Shown: positions 27,056 through 36,122 of the stretch, one piece after another
Numbering within the stretch: the stretch's first letter is position 1
Layout of the letters: every line of letters begins with the position of its first letter
Source of the DNA: Saprospiraceae bacterium
GTDB taxonomy: Bacteria > Bacteroidota > Bacteroidia > Chitinophagales > Saprospiraceae
NCBI GenBank assembly: GCA_019187365.1
Contig: JABARE010000019.1
Span: forward strand, 62,001-126,000
Length of the DNA: 64,000 bases
Reading direction: 5' to 3'
Translations under genes and position numbers: made by a program
Notes under the pieces: model-generated
Database searches by the model: none
What the model was told of the DNA's origin: nothing
What the model saw: only the letters and a program-made list of their open reading frames with translations

Positions 27056-27748
27056 ATGCAATTACTTTCGATCCTTTGGGTGGAAACAGCGACGGATGCA
27101 GCAACGGAAGCCGTAGCCAAAACGAGCATCGTGGACATCATACTGTCCAGTGGGCCGATCGGAGTTGGGATCATCGGCATACAACTGCTGCTGTCATTTA
27201 TTGCACTTTACATCTTCATAGAGCGCTTTTTAAGTTTCAAGGCTCTGGCCAAAGAAGACGAGCGCGTCATGCAGAATCTGCGCGGGAACATTGGCGCTGG
27301 CAACATCCAGGTGATCCAGAGCATTTGTGCAGGCAGCGACACGCCACTTGCCCGGATGGTGGAAAAGGGTTTGTCCCGGCTCGGACGGCCCATGCCGGAG
27401 ATTGAAACGGCCATTGAAAACGTCGGTCGCGTTGAGACCTTTCGACTGGAGAAAAAAGTAACTTACCTGTCGCTCATCGCCCGGATTGCTCCCATGTTCG
27501 GATTTCTCGGAACCATCATGGGGGTAATTAAAATTTTCTACGACATTTCGCTAACCGACAACTTGTCGATCGGCGTCATCTCCGGCGGACTGTACCAGAA
27601 GATGCTCACGTCAGCCGGGGGGCTTCTTGTGGGAATTCTCGCCTTTCTGGGCTACTATTTCCTCACCATGATGCTCGACGAGCTGGTCAATAAGCTCGAG
27701 CGTCGCAGCATTGAATTTATGGACATCCTCCACACACCTGTTAAGTAA
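27056..27748 (+). CDS. exbB: MotA/TolQ/ExbB proton-channel family protein
   Basis: A 230-residue inner-membrane protein with three helices: one near 30-55 and two near 140-205. The family core is present (APMFGFLGTIMGVIKIFYDI and LLVGILAFLGYYFL). Together with the ExbD-like product encoded 20 bp downstream it forms the proton-driven motor that energises TonB or Tol systems. No tonB gene follows directly; a lone TonB C-terminal domain gene lies at 40.5 kb. TolQ rather than ExbB cannot be excluded from sequence alone. Confidence 0.9.
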   Translation: MQLLSILWVETATDAATEAVAKTSIVDIILSSGPIGVGIIGIQLLLSFIALYIFIERFLSFKALAKEDERVMQNLRGNIGAGNIQVIQSICAGSDTPLARMVEKGLSRLGRPMPEIETAIENVGRVETFRLEKKVTYLSLIARIAPMFGFLGTIMGVIKIFYDISLTDNLSIGVISGGLYQKMLTSAGGLLVGILAFLGYYFLTMMLDELVNKLERRSIEFMDILHTPVK

Positions 27749-27768
27749 GCCCGTTAGCCCACCCAGTT

Positions 27769-28167
27769 ATGAATATCCGTGGAAGAAGAAGGGAGACCGC
27801 TGAGTTGAGTGTGGAGTCGCTCAACGACATCATGTTTTTCCTGCTGCTCTTTTTTCTGATCGTATCCACGCTGGCAAATCCGAATGTCATCAAGCTCCTG
27901 TTGCCCTCGTCCAAACAAAGCGAGCAAACGACCACCAAGCCCATCTCCATCTCCGTCACCATCGACAAGCGTTACTACATTGAGAAACTCGAGGTTCCAT
28001 TCAGCCAATTGGAAAGTCGACTTGCTAAATACGTCAAAGAAGTACCCGATCTTTCCTGTGTGATCCGCATGGACCAGGGTCTTACGGTGCAGGATCTCGT
28101 GGAGGTATTGCAAATTGGCGTGAATCTCAAAGTCAAGATGGTACTCGCCACCGAGCGCATCGACTGA
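27769..28167 (+). CDS. exbD: ExbD/TolR-family biopolymer transport protein
   Basis: A 132-residue protein with one N-terminal membrane helix carrying the essential Asp (SVESLNDIMFFLLLFFLIV), then a periplasmic domain of about 85 residues. Known role: the proton-responsive partner inside the ExbB pentamer. The gap to exbB is 20 bp, so both are co-transcribed. Confidence 0.92.
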   Translation: MNIRGRRRETAELSVESLNDIMFFLLLFFLIVSTLANPNVIKLLLPSSKQSEQTTTKPISISVTIDKRYYIEKLEVPFSQLESRLAKYVKEVPDLSCVIRMDQGLTVQDLVEVLQIGVNLKVKMVLATERID

Positions 28168-28278
28168 TCCTGGGACTACCCAAGTGCCCATTTCAATTCC
28201 TGCACGCACTTTTCATCCCTTTCTTATTTCTAAGGTGATTTAGGCGTCTAAGTCTATATTTATGCTATAAATCCCCGT

Positions 28279-29730
28279 ATGAAAAACAAGCTCACCCTGA
28301 CCGATGCCATACTGATCGTATCGGGTTCAATGATCGGTTCCGGCATTTTCAAAGTCAGCCCGGACATCGCAAGAACCGTTGGGGGGCCCGGATGGCTGTT
28401 GGCGATCTGGGGCATCGCAGGACTGATCACCATTCTGGGGGCTCTGAGTCTCGGTGAACTGGCCGCGATGTTTCCCAAAGCGGGTGGTCCTTATGTGTTC
28501 TTAAAGGAAGCCTTTTCTCCATTAATCGGATTCCTTTATGGCTGGACCGTGTTCCTTGTCGTTCAATGTGGCACGATCGCCGCGGTGGCCGTTGCTTTTG
28601 CAAGTTATTTTGGAGAGTTGGTTCCGATCTTCCATGAAGATCACGTCCTGTTTTCTGCCGGGGGCTGGTCATTCAAATCGACGCAGTTTCTGGGCATTGC
28701 CGTCATTGGGTTGCTGACTTTCCTCAACAGCCAGGGATTAAAATACGGTAAGGTCATCCAGCGCATTTTCACATTCGCCAAGATCTTTTCCCTGATCGGT
28801 CTGATCGTTTTGGGCATTTTTGTCTTTGGGAACTGGGACATCTGGCTGGCGAATTGGAACCAGTTTTGGCTTCTTCAACCCAGCTATGTTCAGGATGACA
28901 GCGGTCAGTTCGTGTTGGCTGATCTCTCCGGAACGGTGTTGCTTTCAGCCATCGGGGTGGCGCTGGTCGGAGCCTTATTTTCCTGCGATGCATGGAACAA
29001 CGTCACGTTTATTGCAGGAGAGATGGAACATCCCGAAAAGAATCTGCCGCGCAGCCTGTTTTGGGGGGTGCTGCTGGTCGTATCGCTATACATTCTCGCC
29101 AACGTGGCGTACCTCTTCCTGCTTCCCTTTTACGGAAACCCCGAAGGCAACGATGCTTTGAGTCGCGGAATACAATTTGCTTTCGACAACCGCATTGGAA
29201 CTGCGGCGGCCTTTATGATGTTCGGTCAGGTCGCCACGCTGATCATGGCCCTGCTCATCATGGTATCCACCTTTGGGTGCAACAACGGAATCATCTTCGC
29301 CAGTGCCCGCGTTTACCAGGCCATGGCCATAGATGGTTTGTTCTTTGACAGAATGAAGGATAACAACCGGAATGGCGTGCCGGGAAATGCCCTTTGGATC
29401 CAGTTCGTTTGGGCATCCCTGCTCTGCCTCAGTGGAAAATACGGAAACCTGCTCGACTACGTGATGTTTGCCGTGATGCTGTTTGCCATCGTCACCATTG
29501 CCGGACTTTTCGTACTGAGGGTGAAACAGCCGAATCTTCCGAGGCCTTACCGCGCATTTGCCTACCCTTTTGTTCCCGCACTCTACATCCTGCTGGCTGG
29601 TTTATTTTGTCTGAACCTGCTCTTTCAAAAACCAGAATACACTTTTCCTGGCCTGGTCATCGTCGCATTGGGTATACCGGTGTACTACTTTTGGAAACAC
29701 CGCTCTGCTGCCGCAACTCAAGCTCCATAA
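28279..29730 (+). CDS. APC-family amino-acid permease
   Basis: A 483-residue protein with about twelve membrane helices. It begins LTLTDAILIVSGSMIGSGIF, the conserved first helix of the amino acid-polyamine-organocation superfamily with the unwound substrate-binding Gly motif. FSCDAWNNVTFIAGE and NLPRSLFWG match the LAT/basic amino-acid branch. The substrate is not determinable by eye. It is a single gene in the same direction as exbD but 111 bp behind it, so it probably has its own promoter (CTATATTTATG, near consensus, about 30 bp upstream). Confidence 0.9.
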   Translation: MKNKLTLTDAILIVSGSMIGSGIFKVSPDIARTVGGPGWLLAIWGIAGLITILGALSLGELAAMFPKAGGPYVFLKEAFSPLIGFLYGWTVFLVVQCGTIAAVAVAFASYFGELVPIFHEDHVLFSAGGWSFKSTQFLGIAVIGLLTFLNSQGLKYGKVIQRIFTFAKIFSLIGLIVLGIFVFGNWDIWLANWNQFWLLQPSYVQDDSGQFVLADLSGTVLLSAIGVALVGALFSCDAWNNVTFIAGEMEHPEKNLPRSLFWGVLLVVSLYILANVAYLFLLPFYGNPEGNDALSRGIQFAFDNRIGTAAAFMMFGQVATLIMALLIMVSTFGCNNGIIFASARVYQAMAIDGLFFDRMKDNNRNGVPGNALWIQFVWASLLCLSGKYGNLLDYVMFAVMLFAIVTIAGLFVLRVKQPNLPRPYRAFAYPFVPALYILLAGLFCLNLLFQKPEYTFPGLVIVALGIPVYYFWKHRSAAATQAP

Positions 29731-29966
29731 GCAGTTTGCAGCCGGTGAATCCGGAATCCCGAGCAATTCGCGAAGTTCCCTCGCGGCCCCCTTCCTGGCT
29801 GATGCAAAATGCCCGGCACCGGGGTGGACAGCTCAGAGGAAAAATCCATGCAACGTTGGCTGTCGGTTTGGCGATCTGACAGAATTCGCAAACGAATAGC
29901 AGGCCTCTACCCGGTAGTTTTTTCACGTAAACGGGGACAACCTGCCATTCATCAGGCTGCTCAACC

Positions 29967-29998
29967 AGCAAACCCCGGAATAAAGTCCGGGGTCTGCT
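29967..29998. terminator. Strong hairpin between two permease genes
   Basis: A 13-bp stem with one mismatch (AGCAAACCCCGGA and TCCGGGGTCTGCT) around a six-base loop, starting 23 bp behind the stop of the minus-strand permease gene. It probably ends that transcript, and perhaps also the convergent plus-strand one. No long T tract follows on either strand, so it may work mainly as an mRNA 3' stabiliser. Confidence 0.5.
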
Positions 29999-30021
29999 AA
30001 CAAACGTTTGTAAGTATGTGT

Positions 30022-31551
30022 TTAGCGCTGTTGGACTACGCTGTGTTTCTTTCCATAGAAGAAGTAGATCGCCAGTCCAATGACCATCCACACCACCAGA
30101 CGCAGCCAGGTGTCGCCAGGCAAGCCCACCATTTGCGCAAAGCAAATCAGCGCACCGAGGATGGGTACCAGGGGAACCAGAGGGGTCTTAAATGGCCTGG
30201 GCAGGTCCGGCCGCGATTTGCGCAACACGATGATGCCGATGCATACGATGACAAAAGCAAACAGGGTTCCGATGGATACCAGTTCGCCGAGAATGTGAAT
30301 CGGCAATACCCCTGCAAAGAAAGCCGCCACGATGCCTGTGAGTATGGTGGTTACATGGGGCGTCTTGAAACGCGGGTGCACGCGGGCAAAGGTCTGGGGC
30401 AGCAGTCCGTCGCGCGCCATAGAGAAAAAAATGCGCGGCTGCCCCATCAGCATGACGAGTATGACGGAGCTCAGACCGGCGATGGCTCCCAGTTTCACCG
30501 GGAATCGCAGCCACTGCAAGCCATCCCCCGCCTTGTCAATTGCGAGGGCGATGGGAGCCGGAACGTTGAGTTCTTTGTAATTCACGATCCCCGTCATAAT
30601 AAGAGATACCAGGATGTACAAGATGGTGCAGACAACCAGGGAGCCCAGTATGCCGATGGGCATATCGCGCTGTGGATTTTTTGCTTCCTGCGCCAGCGTG
30701 GAAACCGCATCAAAACCGATGTAGGCAAAAAAGATTACGCCAGCAGCGGTGACTATGCCGAACCAGCCATAATGCCCCCTGCCATCGACGTCAATGATGC
30801 GTTCCGGGATAAAGGGAACCCAGTTCTCACTCGAGATGTAATTGAAACCAAAAATGATGAACAGAAGGATGACCGCAAGTTTGACGACTACGATGACGTT
30901 GTTGAAATTCGCCGATTCCCGGATGCCAATGACGAGCAGGATGGTCAGCAGGCCGATGATGAATACGGCGGGAAAATTAAACAAGGCGGTGGTTGTCTCC
31001 AGGGAATTGAAGTCGATCGCCGCCGCGGTCAGCTTTTCCTGCACTCCGGCTGTCAATGCCTGCCAACCCTCGTTGGGAATGTTCACGAGTTTTGTTCCAG
31101 TCGAGGCGGTGATTTCCGGAGGCAGGTAGATGCCAAAATCTTTAAGGATGCTGATCAGGTATCCGGACCAGCCTACTGCGACGGTGGATGCCCCAAAGAG
31201 GTATTCGAGGATGAGGTCCCAGCCAATGATCCAGGCGACGAATTCGCCCAAGGTTGAGTAGGAATATGCATACGCGCTCCCGGAAATCGGGATCATGGCC
31301 GCATACTCTGCGTAGCAAAGTCCGGCAAATGCGCATCCAATGCCCGACAATACAAAAGCCAAGACCAGGGCTGGGCCGGCATGAACCGCCGCAGCCGTAC
31401 CGGTGAGGACGAAGATCCCGGTACCGATGATGGCGCCAATGCCAAGGGATATGAGGTTGGTAGCCGTCAGGGTGCGGCGCAAGCCCTTATCGTTATCCGC
31501 AGCTTCGGCGTGCAGTTGCTCGATCGACTTGACTTTAAACAGGGTTTTCAT
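30022..31551 (-). CDS. Cationic amino-acid transporter (CAT)-type APC permease
   Basis: A 509-residue protein with about 12-13 membrane helices. The first helix reads LISLGIGAIIGTGIFVLTGT. FAYIGFDAVSTLAQEAKNPQ in the middle and a C-terminal helix pair of the CAT/YfnA branch are present. Known role: uptake of basic or neutral amino acids by proton symport. It is convergent with the other permease, from which it differs clearly. Upstream, TATATTAG (one base off TAnnTTTG) lies about 20 bp before the ATG. Confidence 0.92.
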   Translation of the reverse strand: MKTLFKVKSIEQLHAEAADNDKGLRRTLTATNLISLGIGAIIGTGIFVLTGTAAAVHAGPALVLAFVLSGIGCAFAGLCYAEYAAMIPISGSAYAYSYSTLGEFVAWIIGWDLILEYLFGASTVAVGWSGYLISILKDFGIYLPPEITASTGTKLVNIPNEGWQALTAGVQEKLTAAAIDFNSLETTTALFNFPAVFIIGLLTILLVIGIRESANFNNVIVVVKLAVILLFIIFGFNYISSENWVPFIPERIIDVDGRGHYGWFGIVTAAGVIFFAYIGFDAVSTLAQEAKNPQRDMPIGILGSLVVCTILYILVSLIMTGIVNYKELNVPAPIALAIDKAGDGLQWLRFPVKLGAIAGLSSVILVMLMGQPRIFFSMARDGLLPQTFARVHPRFKTPHVTTILTGIVAAFFAGVLPIHILGELVSIGTLFAFVIVCIGIIVLRKSRPDLPRPFKTPLVPLVPILGALICFAQMVGLPGDTWLRLVVWMVIGLAIYFFYGKKHSVVQQR

Positions 31552-31714
31552 TCAGTTGAAATTTTGGCTAATATAATGGGCATTTTGAACTCCGGTAGAT
31601 TTTTGGAGTCTCCCGGAGCTGCCGGCACGTTCTGATGAGTGCACGGATTGCCCGAAAGCGAAGTTTTGTCAAACTAAAATGGCTATCATTCCGTTTAAAT
31701 GAAAATTTCCCATT

Positions 31715-33496
31715 TTGTCATTACCACCACGCGCATTCGGATATGGACTTCTCCTTTGGCCAGCAATGGCAATGGCCCAGGCTCCAACCGGGGCTGTCGT
31801 CGAGCATTATGAAAAACTTGGCCCCGACGAGGCCGTGCGGGCCATCCTCATCGACAAGCAGAATTACAAATGGCTAGGCACCGACCGCGGATTGTATCGC
31901 ATGATCTCTTTGGAGCACGACGCGGAACACGTCGTCAGCGATTCCATTTGTGCCCTTGCCGAAGACAAACATGAAATTGTCTGGTACGGTAACCGCATGG
32001 GCAGCCTTGTCCCTGAAGGGGGCAATCCACCGATTGAGCTGGGCTTGCGCAACATCCGCATTCAGTGTATGGCTTATTACAAAGGCGATTTGTGGGTCGG
32101 TACCGATCGCGGACTGTACCGCGTTTCCGACGACCAGAGCAAGATACTCAACCATTACACCGCCAAAAATTCCAAATTGTCGAAAGAAGGCATCAACTCC
32201 CTCTACGTCGACCCCGATGGGCGCCTTTGGGTGGGCACCGATGGTGGCATTGTGCGCATCGACAACAAAGAATGGGATATCTACGAGAAAAAATCAAAAT
32301 TTAACGGCGCCATAGCAACAAGAGAGGGCGTGTGGCTGCTTGCAGAGGATCGTATGTGGCTGGTTTACCAGGAGGATGGGCGCGAGCGCTGGCAGGATGC
32401 TGCGGTTCGCCGGGGCCTGAGTTCAGGCCCTGTACGCGCTTTGGCTTCAGACAGCAAGGGAAGGATCTACATCGCTTCGGAGTTGCTCGTGCAATTCGAC
32501 CCCTATGCCGACCAGGCCCTGTTGCTGGATGAAGACTACGGATTTGTGTCGGCGCAGACCCTTTCTCTTGCCTGCGATAAGAACGACGATTTATGGGTGG
32601 GAACTGCAGACCACGGTCTTTTCCGCATCGACATTCTGGACGATGAGGTTCCTGAATTTAGTGCGATTGCTTACGCCAAAGGAACTCTGCGATGTGCGGG
32701 GGACAAAACGGCTGAACTGATTGCGATCGCCAAGGGGGGCAAGAGTCCTTATGCATACAAATGGTCGGATGGCGTCGCCGGTCCTGCAAAGCGGGACAGC
32801 ATTGGCGCAGGCAATTACACCGTTACCGTGACCGATGCCATGGCAGAAGAATACACAGCCAGCGTTGTGATCCGGGAGCCCGAACCGATCCGGGTTGAAG
32901 TTCTGTCGCGCCAGGCCGTAAGCGACGTCAACCGCAAAGACGGCAAAGCCACCATCGCGATTGCCGGAGGTACCGGCACTTATCGCGTCCTTTGGTCTAA
33001 TGGAAGATCGGGCTTGTCGAATTCCAACCTTTCTGCGGGGAAACACGACATACGGGTCATGGACCAAAACAACTGTCCTCATAATCATAGCCTTGTGATC
33101 GACCAGCCCAAAGTCATTGCAGAACTCGACCGGAAGAAAATTTCGGTGGGCCAGGTGCTTCAGATCAACCAGCTCTATTTCGACGCAGATTCCGCGGTGA
33201 TCAGCGACCGCTCGTATGCAGTACTCAATGAGCTGCACGGATTTTTGAAGGAAAACGGGGACGTCGTTGTTGAGATTGGTGGTCATACCAACTCCGTCCC
33301 GCCGCACGAGTATTGTGACCGGCTCAGTACGGCCCGCGCGCAAAATGTGGCAAACTACCTCATTGAACGGGGCATTCGCTCCTCCCAGGTTCAATATAAG
33401 GGATACGGGAAACGGAATCCCATTGCGACCAATGAGTCTGCAGCCGGTCGCGCACGCAACCAGCGCGTCGAGTTGAAGATCATTTCGATGAATTGA
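31715..33496 (+). CDS. Exported fusion: beta-propeller, SprB-like repeats and OmpA domain
   Basis: A 593-residue product from a TTG start (MSLPPRAFGYGLLLWPAMAMAQA, signal-peptide-like). Residues about 30-320 are two-component-regulator-type propeller repeats (KWLGTDRGLYRM, LWVGTDRGLYRV, RLWVGTDGGIVRI). About 330-470 hold two SprB-like repeats (YAYKWSDGVAGPAKRD; YRVLWSNGRSG). The last 110 residues are an OmpA peptidoglycan-binding domain (QLYFDADSAVISDRS, then GHTNS and GYGKRNPIA). The OmpA part would tie the protein to the cell wall from the periplasmic side. The start is doubtful: a better-looking ATG at 31699 (MKISHFVIT) lies in another frame. The 3' end overlaps the convergent nucleotidyltransferase gene by 17 bp. 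Confidence 0.8.
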   Translation: MSLPPRAFGYGLLLWPAMAMAQAPTGAVVEHYEKLGPDEAVRAILIDKQNYKWLGTDRGLYRMISLEHDAEHVVSDSICALAEDKHEIVWYGNRMGSLVPEGGNPPIELGLRNIRIQCMAYYKGDLWVGTDRGLYRVSDDQSKILNHYTAKNSKLSKEGINSLYVDPDGRLWVGTDGGIVRIDNKEWDIYEKKSKFNGAIATREGVWLLAEDRMWLVYQEDGRERWQDAAVRRGLSSGPVRALASDSKGRIYIASELLVQFDPYADQALLLDEDYGFVSAQTLSLACDKNDDLWVGTADHGLFRIDILDDEVPEFSAIAYAKGTLRCAGDKTAELIAIAKGGKSPYAYKWSDGVAGPAKRDSIGAGNYTVTVTDAMAEEYTASVVIREPEPIRVEVLSRQAVSDVNRKDGKATIAIAGGTGTYRVLWSNGRSGLSNSNLSAGKHDIRVMDQNNCPHNHSLVIDQPKVIAELDRKKISVGQVLQINQLYFDADSAVISDRSYAVLNELHGFLKENGDVVVEIGGHTNSVPPHEYCDRLSTARAQNVANYLIERGIRSSQVQYKGYGKRNPIATNESAAGRARNQRVELKIISMN

Positions 33497-34961
33497 CGTC
33501 CTGAATGGACGCTTCCAGCCGGCTGAGTTCTTCTTCGATCGGCTTTAAGCCGAGCATTTTTCCCTGTTCCAACATGAGGGCAACGGCAGCCTTACGCTCG
33601 TTAGGGATCTGACCTTCCAGAATGGCTTCCCGGATGGCTGTTTTAATGATGCCCACTTCCCTGCCCGGGCCCATCCCGAATACCTGCATGATTTCAATCC
33701 CGTCAACCGGTGGCTGCCAGTTGCGGATTCGGTCTCTACCTTCCAGGTCAAAGAGCAGTTGGCGCACGCGCTCGTAGTTGTTGAGGTATTTTTTAACCTT
33801 TTCCGGATTTTTGGAAGTGATATCGGCTTCACACAGCAACAGCAGGTCTTCGAGGTCTTCTCCTGCCTCAAACAGCAAGCGCCTGAGCGCAGAATCGGTG
33901 ATCTCCTCCTGCGTAAGTGCAATGGGTCGCAGGTGCAACCGCACCATTTTCTGAACGTACTTCAGTTTGTGGTCTAGCGGAAGCCGCATGTTTTTAAAAA
34001 TGCCAGGCACCATGGCTGCGCCCACCGCATCATGCCCGTGAAAAGTCCACCCGACTCCCTTTTCGTATCGTTTGGTTTGAGGCTTCGCGATATCGTGCAA
34101 CAGCGCCGACCATCGCAACATCAGCTTTTCAGATTTACCCGCAAGGTTGTCGAGCACCTGGAGCGTATGGTAAAAATTGTCCTTATGCCCTTTGCCGTTT
34201 TGGTAATCGACGCCGTACAATGCGACCAGCTCGGGAAAAATATGTTCAAGAACCCCCGTGCGAAACAACAAATCAAATCCAATGGATGGCACGGGACACA
34301 TCAGCATTTTCTCCAGTTCGGCGGTAATGCGTTCGCGGGAAACGATGCGTATCCTCGAAGCAGAGCGCTCTATGCCCTTCAGTGTTTCGGGATCGATGGT
34401 GTATTGAAGTTGAGCAGCAAACCGGACACCTCGCAACATGCGAAGCGGGTCATCAGAAAACGTGACGTCGGGATTCCCAGGTGTTTGGATGCGCTTGCGG
34501 CGGATGTCTTCCAGCCCGTTGAATGGGTCGATGAGCTCTCCGTAGTCTGCCGCATTGAGGCTTATGGAGATGGCGTTGATCGTAAAATCCCGACGAAGCT
34601 GGTCGTCCTGCAGTGTTCCCGAAAAAACTATTGGTTTGCGCGAGTCGTGCTTGTAAGACTCCTTACGCGCTCCGACGAACTCGATGTTGAGCTCGTGGTG
34701 CTGGATCATTGCCGTACCAAAGCGACTGTAAAAGTTGACGTTTGGCCTTGGCTTAAAACGGCCTGCAACCTGTTCAGCAAGTAACAAGGCGTCTCCAAGG
34801 CAAACGATGTCGATGTCTTTTGATGGCCGGCCGATCAGTTTATCGCGAACGTATCCTCCAATGGCATAAACGGGAATGCCCAATTCGCTGCCGGCTGATG
34901 AAATGGCATTGAAAATGTCCTGCTCTGCAGCACTCAGACTAAACAACAGCGATTGCTCCAT
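33480..34961 (-). CDS. cca: tRNA nucleotidyltransferase with HD domain (CCA-adding/poly(A) polymerase family)
   Basis: A 493-residue protein. The class II nucleotidyltransferase head has GGYVRDKLIGRPSKDIDIV (GGxVRD motif and catalytic Asp pair), followed by RRDFTINAI and RMLRGVRFAAQL (template region). An HD phosphohydrolase domain follows (LLHDIAKPQTKRYEKG). It adds or repairs the 3' CCA of tRNAs, which is needed here because the tRNA-Ala gene lacks an encoded CCA. It starts 1 bp after the dus stop, so both tRNA-maturation genes form one transcript. Confidence 0.93.
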   Translation of the reverse strand: MEQSLLFSLSAAEQDIFNAISSAGSELGIPVYAIGGYVRDKLIGRPSKDIDIVCLGDALLLAEQVAGRFKPRPNVNFYSRFGTAMIQHHELNIEFVGARKESYKHDSRKPIVFSGTLQDDQLRRDFTINAISISLNAADYGELIDPFNGLEDIRRKRIQTPGNPDVTFSDDPLRMLRGVRFAAQLQYTIDPETLKGIERSASRIRIVSRERITAELEKMLMCPVPSIGFDLLFRTGVLEHIFPELVALYGVDYQNGKGHKDNFYHTLQVLDNLAGKSEKLMLRWSALLHDIAKPQTKRYEKGVGWTFHGHDAVGAAMVPGIFKNMRLPLDHKLKYVQKMVRLHLRPIALTQEEITDSALRRLLFEAGEDLEDLLLLCEADITSKNPEKVKKYLNNYERVRQLLFDLEGRDRIRNWQPPVDGIEIMQVFGMGPGREVGIIKTAIREAILEGQIPNERKAAVALMLEQGKMLGLKPIEEELSRLEASIQDVNSSK

Positions 34962-34962
34962 T

Positions 34963-35970
34963 TCAAATCATCGTTGTGATGGCGGAGGTATAATGTGCTT
35001 CCATGTCGTCAAGCGTTGCCAGCAGTTGATCTACATCGTCGATTCTGACCAGTGCTGCCCGGAAATCGCGAACTCCCGGGAAGTTGCGGAAATAGCTGGC
35101 GTAATGCCGTCGCATCTCTAAAATCCCCAACCGCTCGCCTTTCCAGTTCATGGAATGCATCAGATGACGGCGCGCGGTCCGGATGCGCTCCCCTTCATCT
35201 GCCTGAGGAAGCAGCTGTCCCGTCTGGAGGTAGTGTTTGATCTCGCGGAATATCCATGGATTGCCAATGGCCGCCCTGCCGATCATGATCCCGGCCGGGC
35301 CATAGCGTTCTTTGTAAGCAAGCGCCTTTTGTGGACCATCGATGTCGCCGTTACCGAATACGGGGATGTGCATCCGTGGATTTTCGACCACCCTGGCAAT
35401 CCAGCTCCAGTCGGCTTCGCCCTTGTATTGTTGCGACCGGGTGCGTGCGTGGATGGTGATCGCCTGTATGCCAACGTCCTGCAGGCGCTCTGCCACCTCA
35501 ACGATGTGTATGGAATGTTCGTCCCAGCCCAGCCTGGTCTTCACCGTCACCGGAAGGTCTGTTGCACGAACCACCGCACGGGTCAGTTCTACCATCCGGG
35601 GTATGTCGCGCAAGATCCCTGCGCCGGCCATTTTGCAAACGACTTTTTTAACAGGACAGCCAAAATTGATGTCGATGAGATCAGGACGCGCTTCAGTTAC
35701 CATTGCTGCAGCCTGCATCATAGAGTCGTACTCCGCTCCAAAAATCTGAATGCCAATAGGGCGTTCTTCCTGGAGCACATCCAGCTTTTTCAGCGACTTT
35801 GCCGCATCGCGAATAAGCCCTTCAACTGAAATGAATTCGGTGAACATCAGGTCGGCTCCCTGTTCCTTGCACAGCAACCGGAAAGGAGGATCGCTGACAT
35901 CTTCCATAGGGGCCAGCAATAAGGGAAATTCCGGTAACTCGATCCTGCCTATGCGCAGAGGGGCGTTCAT
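34963..35970 (-). CDS. dus: tRNA-dihydrouridine synthase (DusB-type)
   Basis: A 335-residue FMN enzyme: LLAPMEDVSDPPFR at the start, DINFGCPVKKVVCKMAGAG with the catalytic Cys, VTVKTRLGW, AITIHARTRSQQYKG and PVFGNGDI for flavin binding. It reduces uridine to dihydrouridine in tRNA D loops. The promoter box ends only 7 bp before the ATG, so the mRNA has almost no leader. It is followed by the nucleotidyltransferase gene in the same operon. Confidence 0.94.
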   Translation of the reverse strand: MNAPLRIGRIELPEFPLLLAPMEDVSDPPFRLLCKEQGADLMFTEFISVEGLIRDAAKSLKKLDVLQEERPIGIQIFGAEYDSMMQAAAMVTEARPDLIDINFGCPVKKVVCKMAGAGILRDIPRMVELTRAVVRATDLPVTVKTRLGWDEHSIHIVEVAERLQDVGIQAITIHARTRSQQYKGEADWSWIARVVENPRMHIPVFGNGDIDGPQKALAYKERYGPAGIMIGRAAIGNPWIFREIKHYLQTGQLLPQADEGERIRTARRHLMHSMNWKGERLGILEMRRHYASYFRNFPGVRDFRAALVRIDDVDQLLATLDDMEAHYTSAITTMI

Positions 35971-35977
35971 TTGGCTG

Positions 35978-35985
35978 CAAAGTTA
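35978..35985 (-). promoter_or_regulatory. -7 promoter element of dus, implying a near-leaderless mRNA
   Basis: TAACTTTG on the minus strand, an exact TAnnTTTG match whose last base is 7 bp before the ATG. Transcription normally begins 5-7 bases after the element, leaving 0-3 leader bases. Confidence 0.5.
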
Positions 35986-36122
35986 ATAAAACCGTCCGGC
36001 GAGGGAGTTTGTGCCCGCCGGTGGCATGTGGCCCACCCCGGATGGGGTAAAGGCGTTGTGAACCTGGCCGGAATGGCGTTCGCCAATTTATCCCTACATT
36101 TCGCCTCCGAAAATGCAAGGAA

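Noticed and set aside
30016..31257. 413-codon open frame on the plus strand
   Set aside because: Antisense to the CAT-type permease; charged, low-order composition and no family match.
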